Origin: Pelagibacterium luteolum
GTDB lineage: Bacteria > Pseudomonadota > Alphaproteobacteria > Rhizobiales > Devosiaceae
Length of the DNA stretch: 64,000 bases
NCBI RefSeq assembly: GCF_900100665.1
Contig: NZ_FNCS01000005.1
Span: 124,001-188,000, forward strand
Reading direction: 5' to 3'
Both the position numbers and the translations under genes were made by a program. Every line of letters begins with the position of its first letter. The first letter of the stretch is position 1. The notes beneath the pieces were generated by a model that was given only the letters and a program-made list of their open reading frames with translations, searched no databases and was not told the origin of the DNA. Positions 51,593 through 61,345 of this stretch are shown here, in pieces.

Positions 51593-52104
51593 GACTTGTC
51601 TCCGATATTTTCGCCGTCGAGATACTCGAGGCTCGTTTCTTGTCTTCCGATGTAGCGAAGCCGACGCTGGTGGCTGCCCTGCACTGGCCGGCTCATGACC
51701 TGGAACTTCCCACTGTCGGGATACTCGCAAACGTCGATGTCCGCCTTGGATGAAATCACCAGATATTTCAGCGTTTCCGTCCCGGTATTGATCAGTTGAT
51801 GCGCGTATTCAGGGCCACCCACCGGTGCCCCAAGCACATCGCCCGCCTTGACCTTGTAGGTCTTGCCGCCAAAGCGGTAGTCGCCACCGCCCGCCAGGAT
51901 CACCAGCATTTCGTCTTCGGCATGATGAACGTGATACGGGCAGGCTGTCTTGCCGGGCGCGACCTCCGTATATGCGCAGCCAAGCCGGGTCAGCTTGAGA
52001 ATGTCGCCGACATAAGCGTCATGGGACTCAAACCAACCCTGATCGGCGTTGCGCTCAAGCTCCGCTTCCGACAGTCGCAACACTGGATTGTATTCGCTCC
52101 CCAT
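51589..52104 (-). CDS. Cupin-domain protein inside the suf operon
   Basis: A 171-residue protein with one cupin barrel. The first metal motif is CPYHVHHAEDEMLVILAGGG (G-x5-HxH-x3/4-E type) at about residue 54. The second is GPEYAHQLINTG at about residue 100. It could bind a metal such as iron. The ATG shares a base with the sufB stop (TAATG) and its stop overlaps the sufC ATG by 4 bp, so it is translated in step with both. No enzymatic role can be read. Cupins are not part of the canonical Suf set. Confidence 0.9.
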   Translation of the reverse strand: MGSEYNPVLRLSEAELERNADQGWFESHDAYVGDILKLTRLGCAYTEVAPGKTACPYHVHHAEDEMLVILAGGGDYRFGGKTYKVKAGDVLGAPVGGPEYAHQLINTGTETLKYLVISSKADIDVCEYPDSGKFQVMSRPVQGSHQRRLRYIGRQETSLEYLDGENIGDKS

Positions 52105-53636
52105 TACCCCACGCTGCCTTCGAGCGAGATATTGATCAGCTTCTGCGTCTCGACCATGAACTCCATGGGCAGGTGCTGGAGCACATCGCGCACGAAGCCA
52201 TTGACGATCAGGGCCACGGCTTCTTCTTCCGAAAGACCACGCTGCAGGCAGTAGAACATCTGGTCGTCGGAGATTTTCGAGGTGGTGGCTTCATGCTCGA
52301 ACACCGCCGAGGAGTTGCGGCTTTCTATATAGGGCACTGTGTGCGCCCCACAGCGATCACCGATCAGAAGGCTGTCGCACTGGGTGAAGTTACGCGCGCC
52401 GGTTGCGCGGCGATGAGCCGACACCTGACCGCGATAAGTGTTATCCGAGCGGCCCGCTGCAATACCCTTGGAGATGATTCGGCTAGACGTGTTCTTGCCC
52501 AGATGGATCATCTTGGTGCCGCTATCGACCTGCTGCTTGCCGTTAGAAATGGCGATCGAATAGAACTCGCCGCGCGAACCGTCGCCGCGCAGGATGCAGC
52601 TTGGATATTTCCACGTGATCGCCGAACCCGTTTCGACCTGGGTCCAGGAAATCTTGGAGTTCTTGCCACGGCAATCGCCACGCTTGGTGACGAAGTTGTA
52701 GATGCCGCCCTTGCCGTCCTTGTCGCCGGGATACCAGTTCTGGACCGTGGAGTATTTGATCTCCGCGTCGTCGAGCGCAACGAGTTCCACCACAGCGGCG
52801 TGCAGCTGGTGCTCGTCGCGCATCGGGGCTGTGCAGCCTTCGAGATAGCTCACATAAGAGCCTTCCTCGGCGATGATCAGCGTGCGCTCGAACTGGCCGG
52901 TATTGCGCTCGTTTATGCGGAAGTAGGTCGACAGTTCCATCGGGCAACGCACGCCCTTTGGAATGTAGACAAACGATCCGTCCGTGAAGACGGCAGAATT
53001 GAGTGTAGCGTAGAAGTTGTCGCTCACCGGCACGACCGTGCCCAGATACTTCTTGATGAGGTCTGGGTGCTCGCGGATGGCTTCCGAGATCGAGCAGAAA
53101 ATGATGCCGACCTTGGCGAGTTCTTCGCGGAACGTGGTGACGACCGATACCGAGTCGAACACCGCGTCCACGGCGACATTGCTACCGAACGGCGTGCCCG
53201 AAGGCGAACCATCTTCCTGCACGCCAGCCAGAATCTTCTGTTCGGACAGCGGGATGCCCAGCTTTTCGTATGTGCGCAGCAGTTCGGGATCGACTTCGTC
53301 GAGCGACTTCGGACCGGTCGTGCTCTTGGGCGCTGAATAGTAATACTGATCCTGAAAATCGATAGCCGGATAGGACACACGCGCCCAAGTGGGCTCTTCG
53401 AGCGTCAACCAGCGCCGAAAGGCCTCCAGGCGCCATTCCAGCATCCATTCGGGCTCGTTCTTCTTGGCGGAAATGAACCGGACCGTGTCTTCGTTGAGGC
53501 CCTTGGGCGACTTGTCGGATTCAATGACCGTCTCAAAGCCGTATTTGTATTTGTCGACATCGAGCGCGAGCACCTTATCGACGGTTTCGCGGTCGATGTT
53601 TTCCTTGAGCGTCGGGATGTCGGCGTAGTCAGACAT
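52104..53636 (-). CDS. sufB: SUF scaffold subunit SufB
   Basis: A 510-residue Fe-S scaffold. The N-terminal part has [21 protein letters not shown], and the central beta-helix shows [21 protein letters not shown]. The C-terminal conserved region [20 protein letters not shown] and [13 protein letters not shown] includes the Glu/Cys used for cluster building. The ATG at 53636 has GGAG-like GGAGACC upstream. It follows the NifS-type desulfurase by 47 bp and is coupled to the cupin gene downstream. Confidence 0.97.
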   Translation of the reverse strand: MSDYADIPTLKENIDRETVDKVLALDVDKYKYGFETVIESDKSPKGLNEDTVRFISAKKNEPEWMLEWRLEAFRRWLTLEEPTWARVSYPAIDFQDQYYYSAPKSTTGPKSLDEVDPELLRTYEKLGIPLSEQKILAGVQEDGSPSGTPFGSNVAVDAVFDSVSVVTTFREELAKVGIIFCSISEAIREHPDLIKKYLGTVVPVSDNFYATLNSAVFTDGSFVYIPKGVRCPMELSTYFRINERNTGQFERTLIIAEEGSYVSYLEGCTAPMRDEHQLHAAVVELVALDDAEIKYSTVQNWYPGDKDGKGGIYNFVTKRGDCRGKNSKISWTQVETGSAITWKYPSCILRGDGSRGEFYSIAISNGKQQVDSGTKMIHLGKNTSSRIISKGIAAGRSDNTYRGQVSAHRRATGARNFTQCDSLLIGDRCGAHTVPYIESRNSSAVFEHEATTSKISDDQMFYCLQRGLSEEEAVALIVNGFVRDVLQHLPMEFMVETQKLINISLEGSVG

Positions 53637-53683
53637 TGTGGTCTCCAAATTCCGGCTCGCTCCTAAAGAGCGCTCCAATTCAA

Positions 53684-54826
53684 TTATGCTGCCGCGCCCT
53701 TGCGGCGATGGCGGCTAAGCACGGTTTCATAGGCCTCAAAAAAGGTCTCGATATCGCTGACGGTCGACGACCAGCCGAGGCTGATCCGAAGGCCGCATTC
53801 ACTCAATTCGGGCGGCACGCCCATGGCGTCGAGAACGTGCGAACGCCCGACCTTGCCCGAAGAACACGCTGAACCGGACGACACCGCGATGCCGGCCAAA
53901 TCGAGGCTCATCATGGCCACGGTGTTCTTGATGCCCGGCACCGCGAAATTGACTACAGTTCCTATACGTTCAGCGCCGCGCGAAAAGATCACAGCATCGG
54001 GCGCAAGGCTTAAAAGCTGCTGCTCGAACGATGTGGCCAGCGCGCGTGTCGCATCGAGATCGAGCGTCTTGCCAATGTCTGCGCACGCATTGCCAAAACC
54101 CGCGACCAGTGCCGCCGATTCTGTCCCGCCACGCCTGCCCTGTTCCTGGCCACCACCGGGGATAATTCGAACGGTATCGGCATGCCCTTTCACCAGAAGC
54201 GCGCCAATGCCGGCCGGTCCACCGATCTTGTGGGCCGACACGGCCATCATATCGGTAGCCGAGGCGGCAAAATCCAGATCAAGCTTCCCGAATGCCTGGA
54301 CAGCGTCGATAACAAGTATATGCGGCGTCGGACCAACCATCGCTTCTATGCGACCGCGCGGTTGAACCAATCCGGTCTCGTTATTGACCCAGGAGATCGC
54401 CACCAAGAGCTTTTCACCGGCCTGATTGGCCATATCGATCTGGCGCGCCAATGCATCGAGATCGACAGTTCCCGCCTCATCGACGCCGAGAATGCGGATC
54501 GAGACGCCCGAAATCTCAGCAGCCTTTAACGCCGCAGCATGGTCGGTCGCACAAACCAGAACGCGATCGATCCCGAAGACTTTCACCCCGCCCACTATAG
54601 CCTGGGTAATGGCTTCGGTTGCCGACCCCGTAAAGACAATCTGCTTGGCTTCGGCCCCAGCCAGCGCTGCAACCTGTTCGCGAGCGCTGTCGATCACGGC
54701 GCGCAAAGCACGGCCTTGGCCATGCACCGACGATGGATTGCCCACGTGATCAAGCGCAGCCAACATCGCCTCGCGCGCACGCGGCAAAAGAGGCGCCGAA
54801 GCGTTATGATCGAGATAGATGGCCAT
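53684..54826 (-). CDS. NifS/IscS-type cysteine desulfurase (class I)
   Basis: A 380-residue PLP enzyme beginning [13 protein letters not shown], the class I opening. The PLP lysine is in [17 protein letters not shown], and the catalytic-loop cysteine is in [17 protein letters not shown], the longer flexible loop of group I. It is the first gene of the suf operon; sufS in the same operon is group II, so two sulfur sources coexist. The start at 54826 fits the family; a GTG 18 bases upstream is an alternative. An Irr-like box lies about 130 bases upstream. Confidence 0.94.
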   Translation of the reverse strand: MAIYLDHNASAPLLPRAREAMLAALDHVGNPSSVHGQGRALRAVIDSAREQVAALAGAEAKQIVFTGSATEAITQAIVGGVKVFGIDRVLVCATDHAAALKAAEISGVSIRILGVDEAGTVDLDALARQIDMANQAGEKLLVAISWVNNETGLVQPRGRIEAMVGPTPHILVIDAVQAFGKLDLDFAASATDMMAVSAHKIGGPAGIGALLVKGHADTVRIIPGGGQEQGRRGGTESAALVAGFGNACADIGKTLDLDATRALATSFEQQLLSLAPDAVIFSRGAERIGTVVNFAVPGIKNTVAMMSLDLAGIAVSSGSACSSGKVGRSHVLDAMGVPPELSECGLRISLGWSSTVSDIETFFEAYETVLSRHRRKGAAA

Positions 54827-54954
54827 CGATAAGTCAACTCGCACTGGCGTGGCCCAACAGACGGGTTACGCCGCAGCAAACAATCCTTGAAATTGTACGT
54901 GCACCTTAAGTAAAAGGAGCGCTCACATGAGCCGGGCAATCCGGACAAAACCCG

Positions 54955-54971
54955 TTTGGAATAATTCTAAA
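54955..54971. promoter_or_regulatory. Irr-type iron-control element (ICE) upstream of the suf operon
   Basis: TTTGGAATAATTCTAAA differs at one base from the palindromic Irr box TTTAGAA-N3-TTCTAAA. It lies about 130 bases before the desulfurase ATG and 107 before the divergent hydrolase gene. Irr control of suf operons is known in Hyphomicrobiales. The match was judged by eye. Confidence 0.7.
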
Positions 54972-55077
54972 CTGGTATTGCGGTCAGTTTTATGGGCACC
55001 CGGACCATTCGTCAAGCCGGGGTCCGCTCTTGCATGCCACCCATGCGCCGGTGGCTTAAGCGTAAAGGTTACAGTAG

Positions 55078-55740
55078 ATGCCTGAAGTGATTTTCAACGG
55101 TCCCGAGGGGCGGATCGAGGGACGGTATCAGCCCGGCAAGGAGCCGAACGCTCCGGTGGCGATCATCCTGCACCCGCACCCCCAGTTCGGCGGCACGATG
55201 AACAATCAGATCGTCTACAATCTGTTCTACATGTTCGTGCAGCGCGGGTTTGCCGTTCTGCGCTTCAATTCGCGCGGCGTGGGCCGTTCGCAGGGCGTGT
55301 TCGATCATGGTGTAGGCGAATTGTCGGACGCCGCTGCAGCGCTCGATTGGTTGCAGGCCCTCAACCGCGAAAGCCGCGGATGCTGGATCGCCGGCTTCTC
55401 ATTTGGCGCCTGGATCGGCATGCAGCTTTTGATGCGCCGTCCGGAAGTCGAGGGGTTCATTTCGGTGTCGCCCCCGGAAAACCTTTATGATTTCTCGTTC
55501 CTCGCCCCCTGCCCGTCCTCTGGCCTGATCATTCACGGTGACCGCGATCGCGTGGCACCGCCAGAATCGGTCCAGAAGCTTGTGGACAAGCTCAAGACCC
55601 AGAAGGGCATCACGATCGAACAGCAGATCGTGGAGGGTGCGAACCACTTCTACGAGGGCAAGGTCGACACGCTCATTGATTCGTGCGGCGAGTATCTCGA
55701 CCGTCGCCGGGCCGAGATCGCCGCCGGCGGCGGACGTTGA
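55078..55740 (+). CDS. Alpha/beta hydrolase
   Basis: A 220-residue cytoplasmic alpha/beta hydrolase. The opening pattern is AIILHPHPQFGGTMNNQIVY, then LRFNSRGVGRSQG. The nucleophile elbow is GFSFGAW (GxSxG). The acid Asp is in HGDRDRVAPPE and the His in GANHFYEGK. It belongs to the small dienelactone hydrolase-like/CocE-related group frequent in Alphaproteobacteria. The substrate is unknown. It diverges from the suf operon over a 251-bp promoter region. Confidence 0.88.
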   Translation: MPEVIFNGPEGRIEGRYQPGKEPNAPVAIILHPHPQFGGTMNNQIVYNLFYMFVQRGFAVLRFNSRGVGRSQGVFDHGVGELSDAAAALDWLQALNRESRGCWIAGFSFGAWIGMQLLMRRPEVEGFISVSPPENLYDFSFLAPCPSSGLIIHGDRDRVAPPESVQKLVDKLKTQKGITIEQQIVEGANHFYEGKVDTLIDSCGEYLDRRRAEIAAGGGR

Positions 55741-55883
55741 CCCTCGCGATCGTTATGGAGGCCGCCACCGGCGGTCTCCAGCGAAGCTCATCCTGGGCGT
55801 GAGGGCGCCCGATTGACGGGATGATTTCGAGCCAAACCGGCCCGGCTCTGCCGGGCAGTCTCATCGCTCTGGAATCAAGACCA

Positions 55884-57137
55884 ATGACTCAGTTCAAATC
55901 AGAATTTCTCCATACGCTCTCCGAGCGTGGTTTCATCCACCAGATTTCCGACGCTGACGCGCTCGACAAGAAGTTCTCCTCCGAGATCGTCACGGGCTAT
56001 ATCGGCTTCGACCCTACTGCCCCGTCATTGCACGTTGGCAGCATGATCCAGATCATGCTTCTGCACTGGCTGCAAAAGACCGGCCATCGTCCCATCGCCT
56101 TGATGGGCGGCGGAACGGGCATGATCGGCGACCCCTCGTTCAAGGATGAGGCGCGCAAGCTGCTGACGGTCGACGGCATCGCCGACAACATCGCGGGTAT
56201 CAAGAAGGTCTTTAGCAATTTCCTAGAGTTCGGCGATGGCCCTCACGACGCCATCATGGTCGACAACGGCGACTGGCTGCTGGAGCTTGGCTATATCGAG
56301 TTCCTGCGCGATGTGGGCCGGCATTTTTCGGTCAATCGCATGCTGAGCTTTGACTCGGTCAAGCTTCGCCTCGATCGCGAGCAGTCGCTGTCCTTCCTCG
56401 AATTCAACTACATGATCCTGCAGGCCTACGACTTCGTTGAGCTCAACAAGCGCTTTGGCTGTACGCTGCAGATGGGCGGATCGGATCAGTGGGGCAATAT
56501 CGTAAACGGGCTCGATCTCGGGCACCGCATGCTCGACACGCAGTTTTACGCGCTGACATCGCCACTGCTCACGACCTCATCGGGCCAGAAGATGGGCAAG
56601 TCTGCCAATGGCGCCATCTGGCTCAACGCAGACATGCTGTCGGTCTATGATTTCTGGCAGTACTGGCGGAATACCGAAGACGCGGATGTGGAACGGTTCC
56701 TGAAGCTATTTACCACGCTGCCGATGGATGAAATCGCGCGGATCGTCTCGGGTGTAGCGACCGACATCAATGAAGCCAAGAAAGTGTTGGCGACGGAAGT
56801 GACGGCGCTTGTCCATGGTCGCGCGGCGGCGGAAGAGGCAGCGGCAACCGCCGTGGCCGTTTTCGAGGCCGGTCAGCTCGATCTCTCATTGCCCACCATC
56901 CAGATCGGATGGTCCGCGCTGCGTGGCGGACTGGGCATTCTCGCCGCCACGGTTACTGCGGGCCTAGCGACGTCGAACGGCGAAGCGCGCCGCCATATCC
57001 AGGGTGGTGCACTCAAGGTCAACGACCAGACCGTCACCGATGAAAAGATGAGCCTGGGTGAGGCGACCGTGCTTGCGGAAGGCGTAATCAAGCTCTCGAT
57101 CGGCAAGAAGCGACACGTTCTGCTCAAGCCGGTCTGA
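55884..57137 (+). CDS. tyrS: Tyrosyl-tRNA synthetase
   Basis: A 417-residue class I synthetase. The HIGH-like motif is HVGS in [10 protein letters not shown], and the KMSKS-like motif is KMGKS in [11 protein letters not shown]. The tyrosine pocket includes [13 protein letters not shown] and GGSDQWGNI. The C-terminal S4 RNA-binding domain ([19 protein letters not shown]) is intact. The start at 55884 is preferred over a longer frame. A terminator follows at 57155. Confidence 0.97.
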   Translation: MTQFKSEFLHTLSERGFIHQISDADALDKKFSSEIVTGYIGFDPTAPSLHVGSMIQIMLLHWLQKTGHRPIALMGGGTGMIGDPSFKDEARKLLTVDGIADNIAGIKKVFSNFLEFGDGPHDAIMVDNGDWLLELGYIEFLRDVGRHFSVNRMLSFDSVKLRLDREQSLSFLEFNYMILQAYDFVELNKRFGCTLQMGGSDQWGNIVNGLDLGHRMLDTQFYALTSPLLTTSSGQKMGKSANGAIWLNADMLSVYDFWQYWRNTEDADVERFLKLFTTLPMDEIARIVSGVATDINEAKKVLATEVTALVHGRAAAEEAAATAVAVFEAGQLDLSLPTIQIGWSALRGGLGILAATVTAGLATSNGEARRHIQGGALKVNDQTVTDEKMSLGEATVLAEGVIKLSIGKKRHVLLKPV

Positions 57138-57154
57138 CGTCGAGCCATCGTATT

Positions 57155-57185
57155 GGAAAGCCGGGTCACTTACCCGGCTTTTTTA
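57155..57185 (+). terminator. Bidirectional terminator between tyrS and the AsmA-like gene
   Basis: AAAGCCGGGT and ACCCGGCTTT form a perfect stem around a 5-nt loop, with TTTTTT on the plus strand. It lies just past the tyrS stop and overlaps the stop codon of the convergent gene. Confidence 0.9.
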
Positions 57186-60100
57186 TCGGGCTGCTGCCTG
57201 ATCGCCGGCGCGGTATTCAAACAGCGTCCGGAATACGCCCGGGGCCAGGATGGAAACCGGGTTGATCAACAGCTCCGGCTGGTCCAGCGCACCACGAACA
57301 GCAAACGTCACACCGAGCAGTCCCTCTCCTTCCCGTCCGCCAAAGATCGGGCCGAGAACCGGAATTTGTTGGAAGAAATTATTCAGGCCGAAGAGCGGCA
57401 CGTAAGTGCCGGCAAGATCGTAGCGTCCGGAATCGGTCAGGACATTGCCGCGGATCGTGCCGCCAACCATATCTCCGTAGATCGCCGCATCGAGCACCTC
57501 GACGCGGTCGGAATATCGGATGAACTGCGCGCGCCCCTGCTCGAACTCCATCGCCGAGACACCTGCCAATGCCGCGCGCGATTGGTCGTGCTCTCCGATG
57601 ATCGCGTCGAGATTGTCTTCGTCGACGATCGCAAAATTGCGAACTTCAAACGCGCCGGCATCGGCTTGCGCAGCATTGTCGTAGCGTAGCACCATGCTGC
57701 CCTCACCCCCGACAAGACGCGGGTAAACCCCGACAAACCGCAACATGGCGCCCAGATCATTGGTGGCATATGAGATCACGCGCCCCGACGCCAGCGGATT
57801 GGTCGTCGCCGACGCCGATCGGTTGCCCAGGAATTGCGTCGTGAGATTGACGCGGCGCAATTGCTCGCCGCGCACCTGCAGGTCGAGATCGAGATTGAAC
57901 GCGGCCTCGCCATAGTAGCCCAGGGCCCGGTCAAGATTGACGTCGACGGTAAATATCTGGTCCTGCAAATCTTCGCTGGCGCCCACACTCGCATCGCCGT
58001 CGAGATTGAAGAACCGCTTCAGCACGGGCTTGAGATCGAGTTGCTCGCCATCGATCGTAAAGGCGTAGCCACCATCGAACGGCGTCATGAGCACGCGAGC
58101 ACTGTCTCCAGCGCTGATGCGGAACGTCGAAAAATCTGCCGACTGAAGTTCCCCGGCCGGTGAAAGCGTGATGTCTCCTGCGAGTTGAACGGTTCCAAAG
58201 CCCAGATCGACGTCGGAGATGGCGATCTCATTGGCACCAATGCCCACGACTGCCGTCAGCGTGCCAGCCGTGCCACGGGCCTTGGTTATACCGATATCGC
58301 TGATCGTGAGTGCAGTGTCGGTCAGATCGGCACTGACTTCGAAGCGGCCGTCGGTCAGTGGTTTCCCGACTACCCGAACGCGACCGCTCATGAACTCCGA
58401 CAGATCAATACCCAGTTCAGCCGCAGCGGCCACCTCGAAGGTCGAACCCACGAGGATGTCCGGGGCACCGCCGTTCGTCTTTATCGCCTGGACGTCGACT
58501 TCCATGTCGCCGACCATACCGCTGCCCAAAATGCGGAAACTGTCCTGGGACGCCGTAAAATCGATGCTGGCGTCGGAAAAGCTGTAGCCAGCGATCGGCT
58601 CAGAACTGGCGAGATCGACGATACTGCCATTCAGCGTGTAGTCGGCGTCGATCATCTCCCCGGCCTCGTCGAGATTGATGGTGGCGATAACCGTCGCGTC
58701 GACCTGCCCGTCAACAGTGCGCCCCAGCTGCTGCACGTCAACGCCCATTTCGACGCCCTGGAGTATGGTGACCTCATCGCTGGTGGCCATGGCCATCATC
58801 GCAGCTGCAGACCCTTGAACGTCACCGGACACCTCAAAGATCTGCGCTTCGGCGGCCGTGTTCTGGTTGATGTACGCCGCATTGGCGACAGAGATGTCGC
58901 CATGACCTGGCAAACGGGCGCGTTCCATCGCGACGGTCAATTGATTGTCGCGCATGGTCAGCCGTGTTTCGCCCTCAACTTCGAACTCCGGCATACCGTC
59001 GAAGGCGTTGAGCTCGACATCGCGACCGACGAGATCGATGGACATCGCACCCTCGTGGACCGGGCCACCCTCGCCATTGTTTTCCATGCTGCCAACCGGA
59101 AAATTGAACCGCATGTCGGCTGTCTGGATATGGCCGTCGCGAACAAATTCGGTAAACCAATCGCGTCCCTCAGGCGCAAAAAGGTACGGCCACAGGCGCT
59201 TCACGTCATCAGCCGATGCACCACGGCCGCTCATGACCACGTCGAGCCCGACACCCTCGCGCACCATGTCGATGCGGCCCTGTACAACGATGCTGGTGCC
59301 ATCCTTCGCGCCGACCAGTCGGTCGATCCCGACAGCGCCATAGAGCGGCGCCGACCAACCCTCGAAGCTGAACTCGTCGAACGGTTCTTTCGGCACGCCC
59401 AGATCGTCCGGGTGGAGCCAGACATCTCGTGCCCGGATCGACATGCCCAGCGTCGGCCCGAATTGCTCATCGAACCCCATGACGATGTCACCGCCGAGCA
59501 ATGCGCGGCTGCTTCCCACCGAGATAGCTGTTTCTTCGAGGCTGAAGAGGGCCCTTTCCGGAGTCCAGTTGACATTGATCGGCTCGGCCGAAATCGGGAA
59601 CATATCTTTGTCCAGCCGCAGGCGGGTTCCATTGAGGTCGATCGCAAAGCGGCCCGACTGAACGACGCCACTCTCGCCATCGAACATAACGCCCAGTGTC
59701 AGGCCGCCAGTGCCACGCAACGCCGCCAGTCCCGTCGCGTCATCGAGAAATGGCACGATGGTGGAGAAATCGATGTTGTGGACCTCGCCGTCGATACGGG
59801 TCTGACCCTCGTCGACCTGACGCACAACGCTTCCGTCCATGGTCTCGTCTGCAATACGGGCCGAGAACAGAGCGCTTACCCTGCCATCCTGCCGCCCTGA
59901 GCGCACTTCGAGATCGACCTCGTCGAGCGATTTGTAGAGGCCGTAAACCGTGTCGAGCACGCCGACCGTGCCGTCGCGGATTTCAAAGCGCAAAATCTGC
60001 CCGTCCATCGCCTGATCCGCCAGCCCCGCCAGCGCCTCATCGAGCGCCTCGAGATTGAGCTTGAGCCAGTCATTGTCCGAGCGCAGCCCGATCTCGTCGG

Positions 60101-60656
60101 CTCCGCGCGTCGCACCCAGCGAAATTCCCTCATCGCCGATCCGCACGCTGGGAGCGGTCGCCTCGCCCTCCATCACGCGCACCACCGTTTCGCCGGTACC
60201 TTCCTCCTCGATGAATTCGAAACGCGAAATCCGTGGACCAAGCAGGTTCTGGAGCATCTGGATTTGGGGGCGGATCATGATGACGCGTGCGTCCGGGCGC
60301 CCCATGGCGGCACCGATAGGCGACACAGCGATCTCGAGCGCTTCCATCCTGATAACCGCGTCCGACGAGCGCTCGGTCAGCGTCACGCCAGCCAGATGAA
60401 ACCCCACGCTCACCGGACCGGTGAGTGAGAGGCCGAAATCGGACCAGTCGATTGAAAAGTCGTCCTCGACAATCCCGGCAACCATCGACTTGGCGCGATC
60501 GGAGAGAAAATTCAGAGAAATGGGTCCGAAAAGCAGCCTGACGTAAAACAGCGAAAGCACGACGATCAGGCCAAGCCCAACCCACGCCAGCACCTTGAGT
60601 GCGAGGCGACTTTTCTGACCCAGCAGGATTGGCTTGGGACGTGTTGCTTCAGTCAC
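57183..60656 (-). CDS. Large AsmA-like/DUF3971 envelope protein
   Basis: A very long protein, about 1157 residues from a GTG at 60656 (a TTG at 60767 would add 37). One N-terminal membrane helix (LALKVLAWVGLGLIVVLSLF) is followed by a large beta-rich periplasmic body. The overall shape and the C-terminal DLAGTYVPLFGLNNFFQQIPVLGPIFGG followed by a PELLINPVS end resemble AsmA-C/YhdP-type proteins. These form hydrophobic bridges thought to carry phospholipids from the inner to the outer membrane. It diverges from the peroxiredoxin gene. Only the family level is claimed. Confidence 0.82.
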   Translation of the reverse strand: MTEATRPKPILLGQKSRLALKVLAWVGLGLIVVLSLFYVRLLFGPISLNFLSDRAKSMVAGIVEDDFSIDWSDFGLSLTGPVSVGFHLAGVTLTERSSDAVIRMEALEIAVSPIGAAMGRPDARVIMIRPQIQMLQNLLGPRISRFEFIEEEGTGETVVRVMEGEATAPSVRIGDEGISLGATRGADEIGLRSDNDWLKLNLEALDEALAGLADQAMDGQILRFEIRDGTVGVLDTVYGLYKSLDEVDLEVRSGRQDGRVSALFSARIADETMDGSVVRQVDEGQTRIDGEVHNIDFSTIVPFLDDATGLAALRGTGGLTLGVMFDGESGVVQSGRFAIDLNGTRLRLDKDMFPISAEPINVNWTPERALFSLEETAISVGSSRALLGGDIVMGFDEQFGPTLGMSIRARDVWLHPDDLGVPKEPFDEFSFEGWSAPLYGAVGIDRLVGAKDGTSIVVQGRIDMVREGVGLDVVMSGRGASADDVKRLWPYLFAPEGRDWFTEFVRDGHIQTADMRFNFPVGSMENNGEGGPVHEGAMSIDLVGRDVELNAFDGMPEFEVEGETRLTMRDNQLTVAMERARLPGHGDISVANAAYINQNTAAEAQIFEVSGDVQGSAAAMMAMATSDEVTILQGVEMGVDVQQLGRTVDGQVDATVIATINLDEAGEMIDADYTLNGSIVDLASSEPIAGYSFSDASIDFTASQDSFRILGSGMVGDMEVDVQAIKTNGGAPDILVGSTFEVAAAAELGIDLSEFMSGRVRVVGKPLTDGRFEVSADLTDTALTISDIGITKARGTAGTLTAVVGIGANEIAISDVDLGFGTVQLAGDITLSPAGELQSADFSTFRISAGDSARVLMTPFDGGYAFTIDGEQLDLKPVLKRFFNLDGDASVGASEDLQDQIFTVDVNLDRALGYYGEAAFNLDLDLQVRGEQLRRVNLTTQFLGNRSASATTNPLASGRVISYATNDLGAMLRFVGVYPRLVGGEGSMVLRYDNAAQADAGAFEVRNFAIVDEDNLDAIIGEHDQSRAALAGVSAMEFEQGRAQFIRYSDRVEVLDAAIYGDMVGGTIRGNVLTDSGRYDLAGTYVPLFGLNNFFQQIPVLGPIFGGREGEGLLGVTFAVRGALDQPELLINPVSILAPGVFRTLFEYRAGDQAAAR

Positions 60657-60811
60657 TGTCTCAGGCAGGTCCCATATAATCGCTTCAAGTTCGTGATCCC
60701 GAGAATCGGCTATAAGCCGGACTTCTCTCGCCGACCATATCGGCTTCAATGAGGCACAAATACCCAACGCGCCGTTAACCTTACCCGATTTGCACGATAA
60801 AAGGCCCGAAA

Positions 60812-61273
60812 ATGGCAGCTCTCACCGTCGGATCACCGGCCCCGGACTTCACGCTTCAAGACAGCTCAGGCGCTGATTTCACCCTGTCGGCGCAGCGCGG
60901 AAAGAGCGTCCTGATCTACTTTTACCCGCAGGCAGATACCCCGGCGTGCAACGATCAGAACCTCTCGTTCAGTGACAATATCGATTGGTTTGCGGCGCGC
61001 GACATCGTTCTTGTCGGCATCAGCCCCGACAGTGTCGCGGCATTGGCAAAGTTCAAGTCAAACCACTCACTCCGCCCTACCCTGCTTTCCGATTCCGAGC
61101 ATCGCGCTATCGGCCCTTTCGGTGTCTGGGGCGAAAAGCGCAATTATGGACGGACGTACATGGGTCTGATCCGTACGACCGTGCTTATCGGCGTCGATGG
61201 TACGGTCCAACAGATCTGGCCCAACATACGGGCAAAGGGCCATGTCGAACGCGTGATGAAGGCGCTCGGTTAG
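60812..61273 (+). CDS. bcp: Peroxiredoxin, Bcp/PrxQ-like
   Basis: A 153-residue thioredoxin-fold peroxidase with GSPAPDFTLQDSSGADFTLS at the start. The peroxidatic cysteine is Cys46 in ADTPACNDQN. This replaces the usual TPGCTxE Bcp context. No second cysteine exists in the protein, so it should act as a 1-Cys enzyme and need an external thiol. It detoxifies organic or hydrogen peroxide in the cytoplasm. It is expressed away from the AsmA-like gene and toward the M23 gene. Confidence 0.9.
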   Translation: MAALTVGSPAPDFTLQDSSGADFTLSAQRGKSVLIYFYPQADTPACNDQNLSFSDNIDWFAARDIVLVGISPDSVAALAKFKSNHSLRPTLLSDSEHRAIGPFGVWGEKRNYGRTYMGLIRTTVLIGVDGTVQQIWPNIRAKGHVERVMKALG

Positions 61274-61345
61274 CCCACCGTTAACCACAATCGTTCACAG
61301 TCCCGCCTATCGCGTGGACTTAAGACTTTTGCGTCGGGGGACGGT

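Noticed and set aside
54927-55085. A 52-codon frame with AAGGAG 5 nt before its ATG, between the suf operon and the hydrolase
   Set aside because: The translation (MSRAIRTKPVWNNSKL onward) has no protein-like feature, and it covers the Irr-like palindrome and the hydrolase promoter. Chance is the simpler reading.
58185-59900. A 571-codon open frame opposite the AsmA-like gene
   Set aside because: It is the antisense shadow of a beta-rich protein whose composition and membrane helix favour the minus strand.
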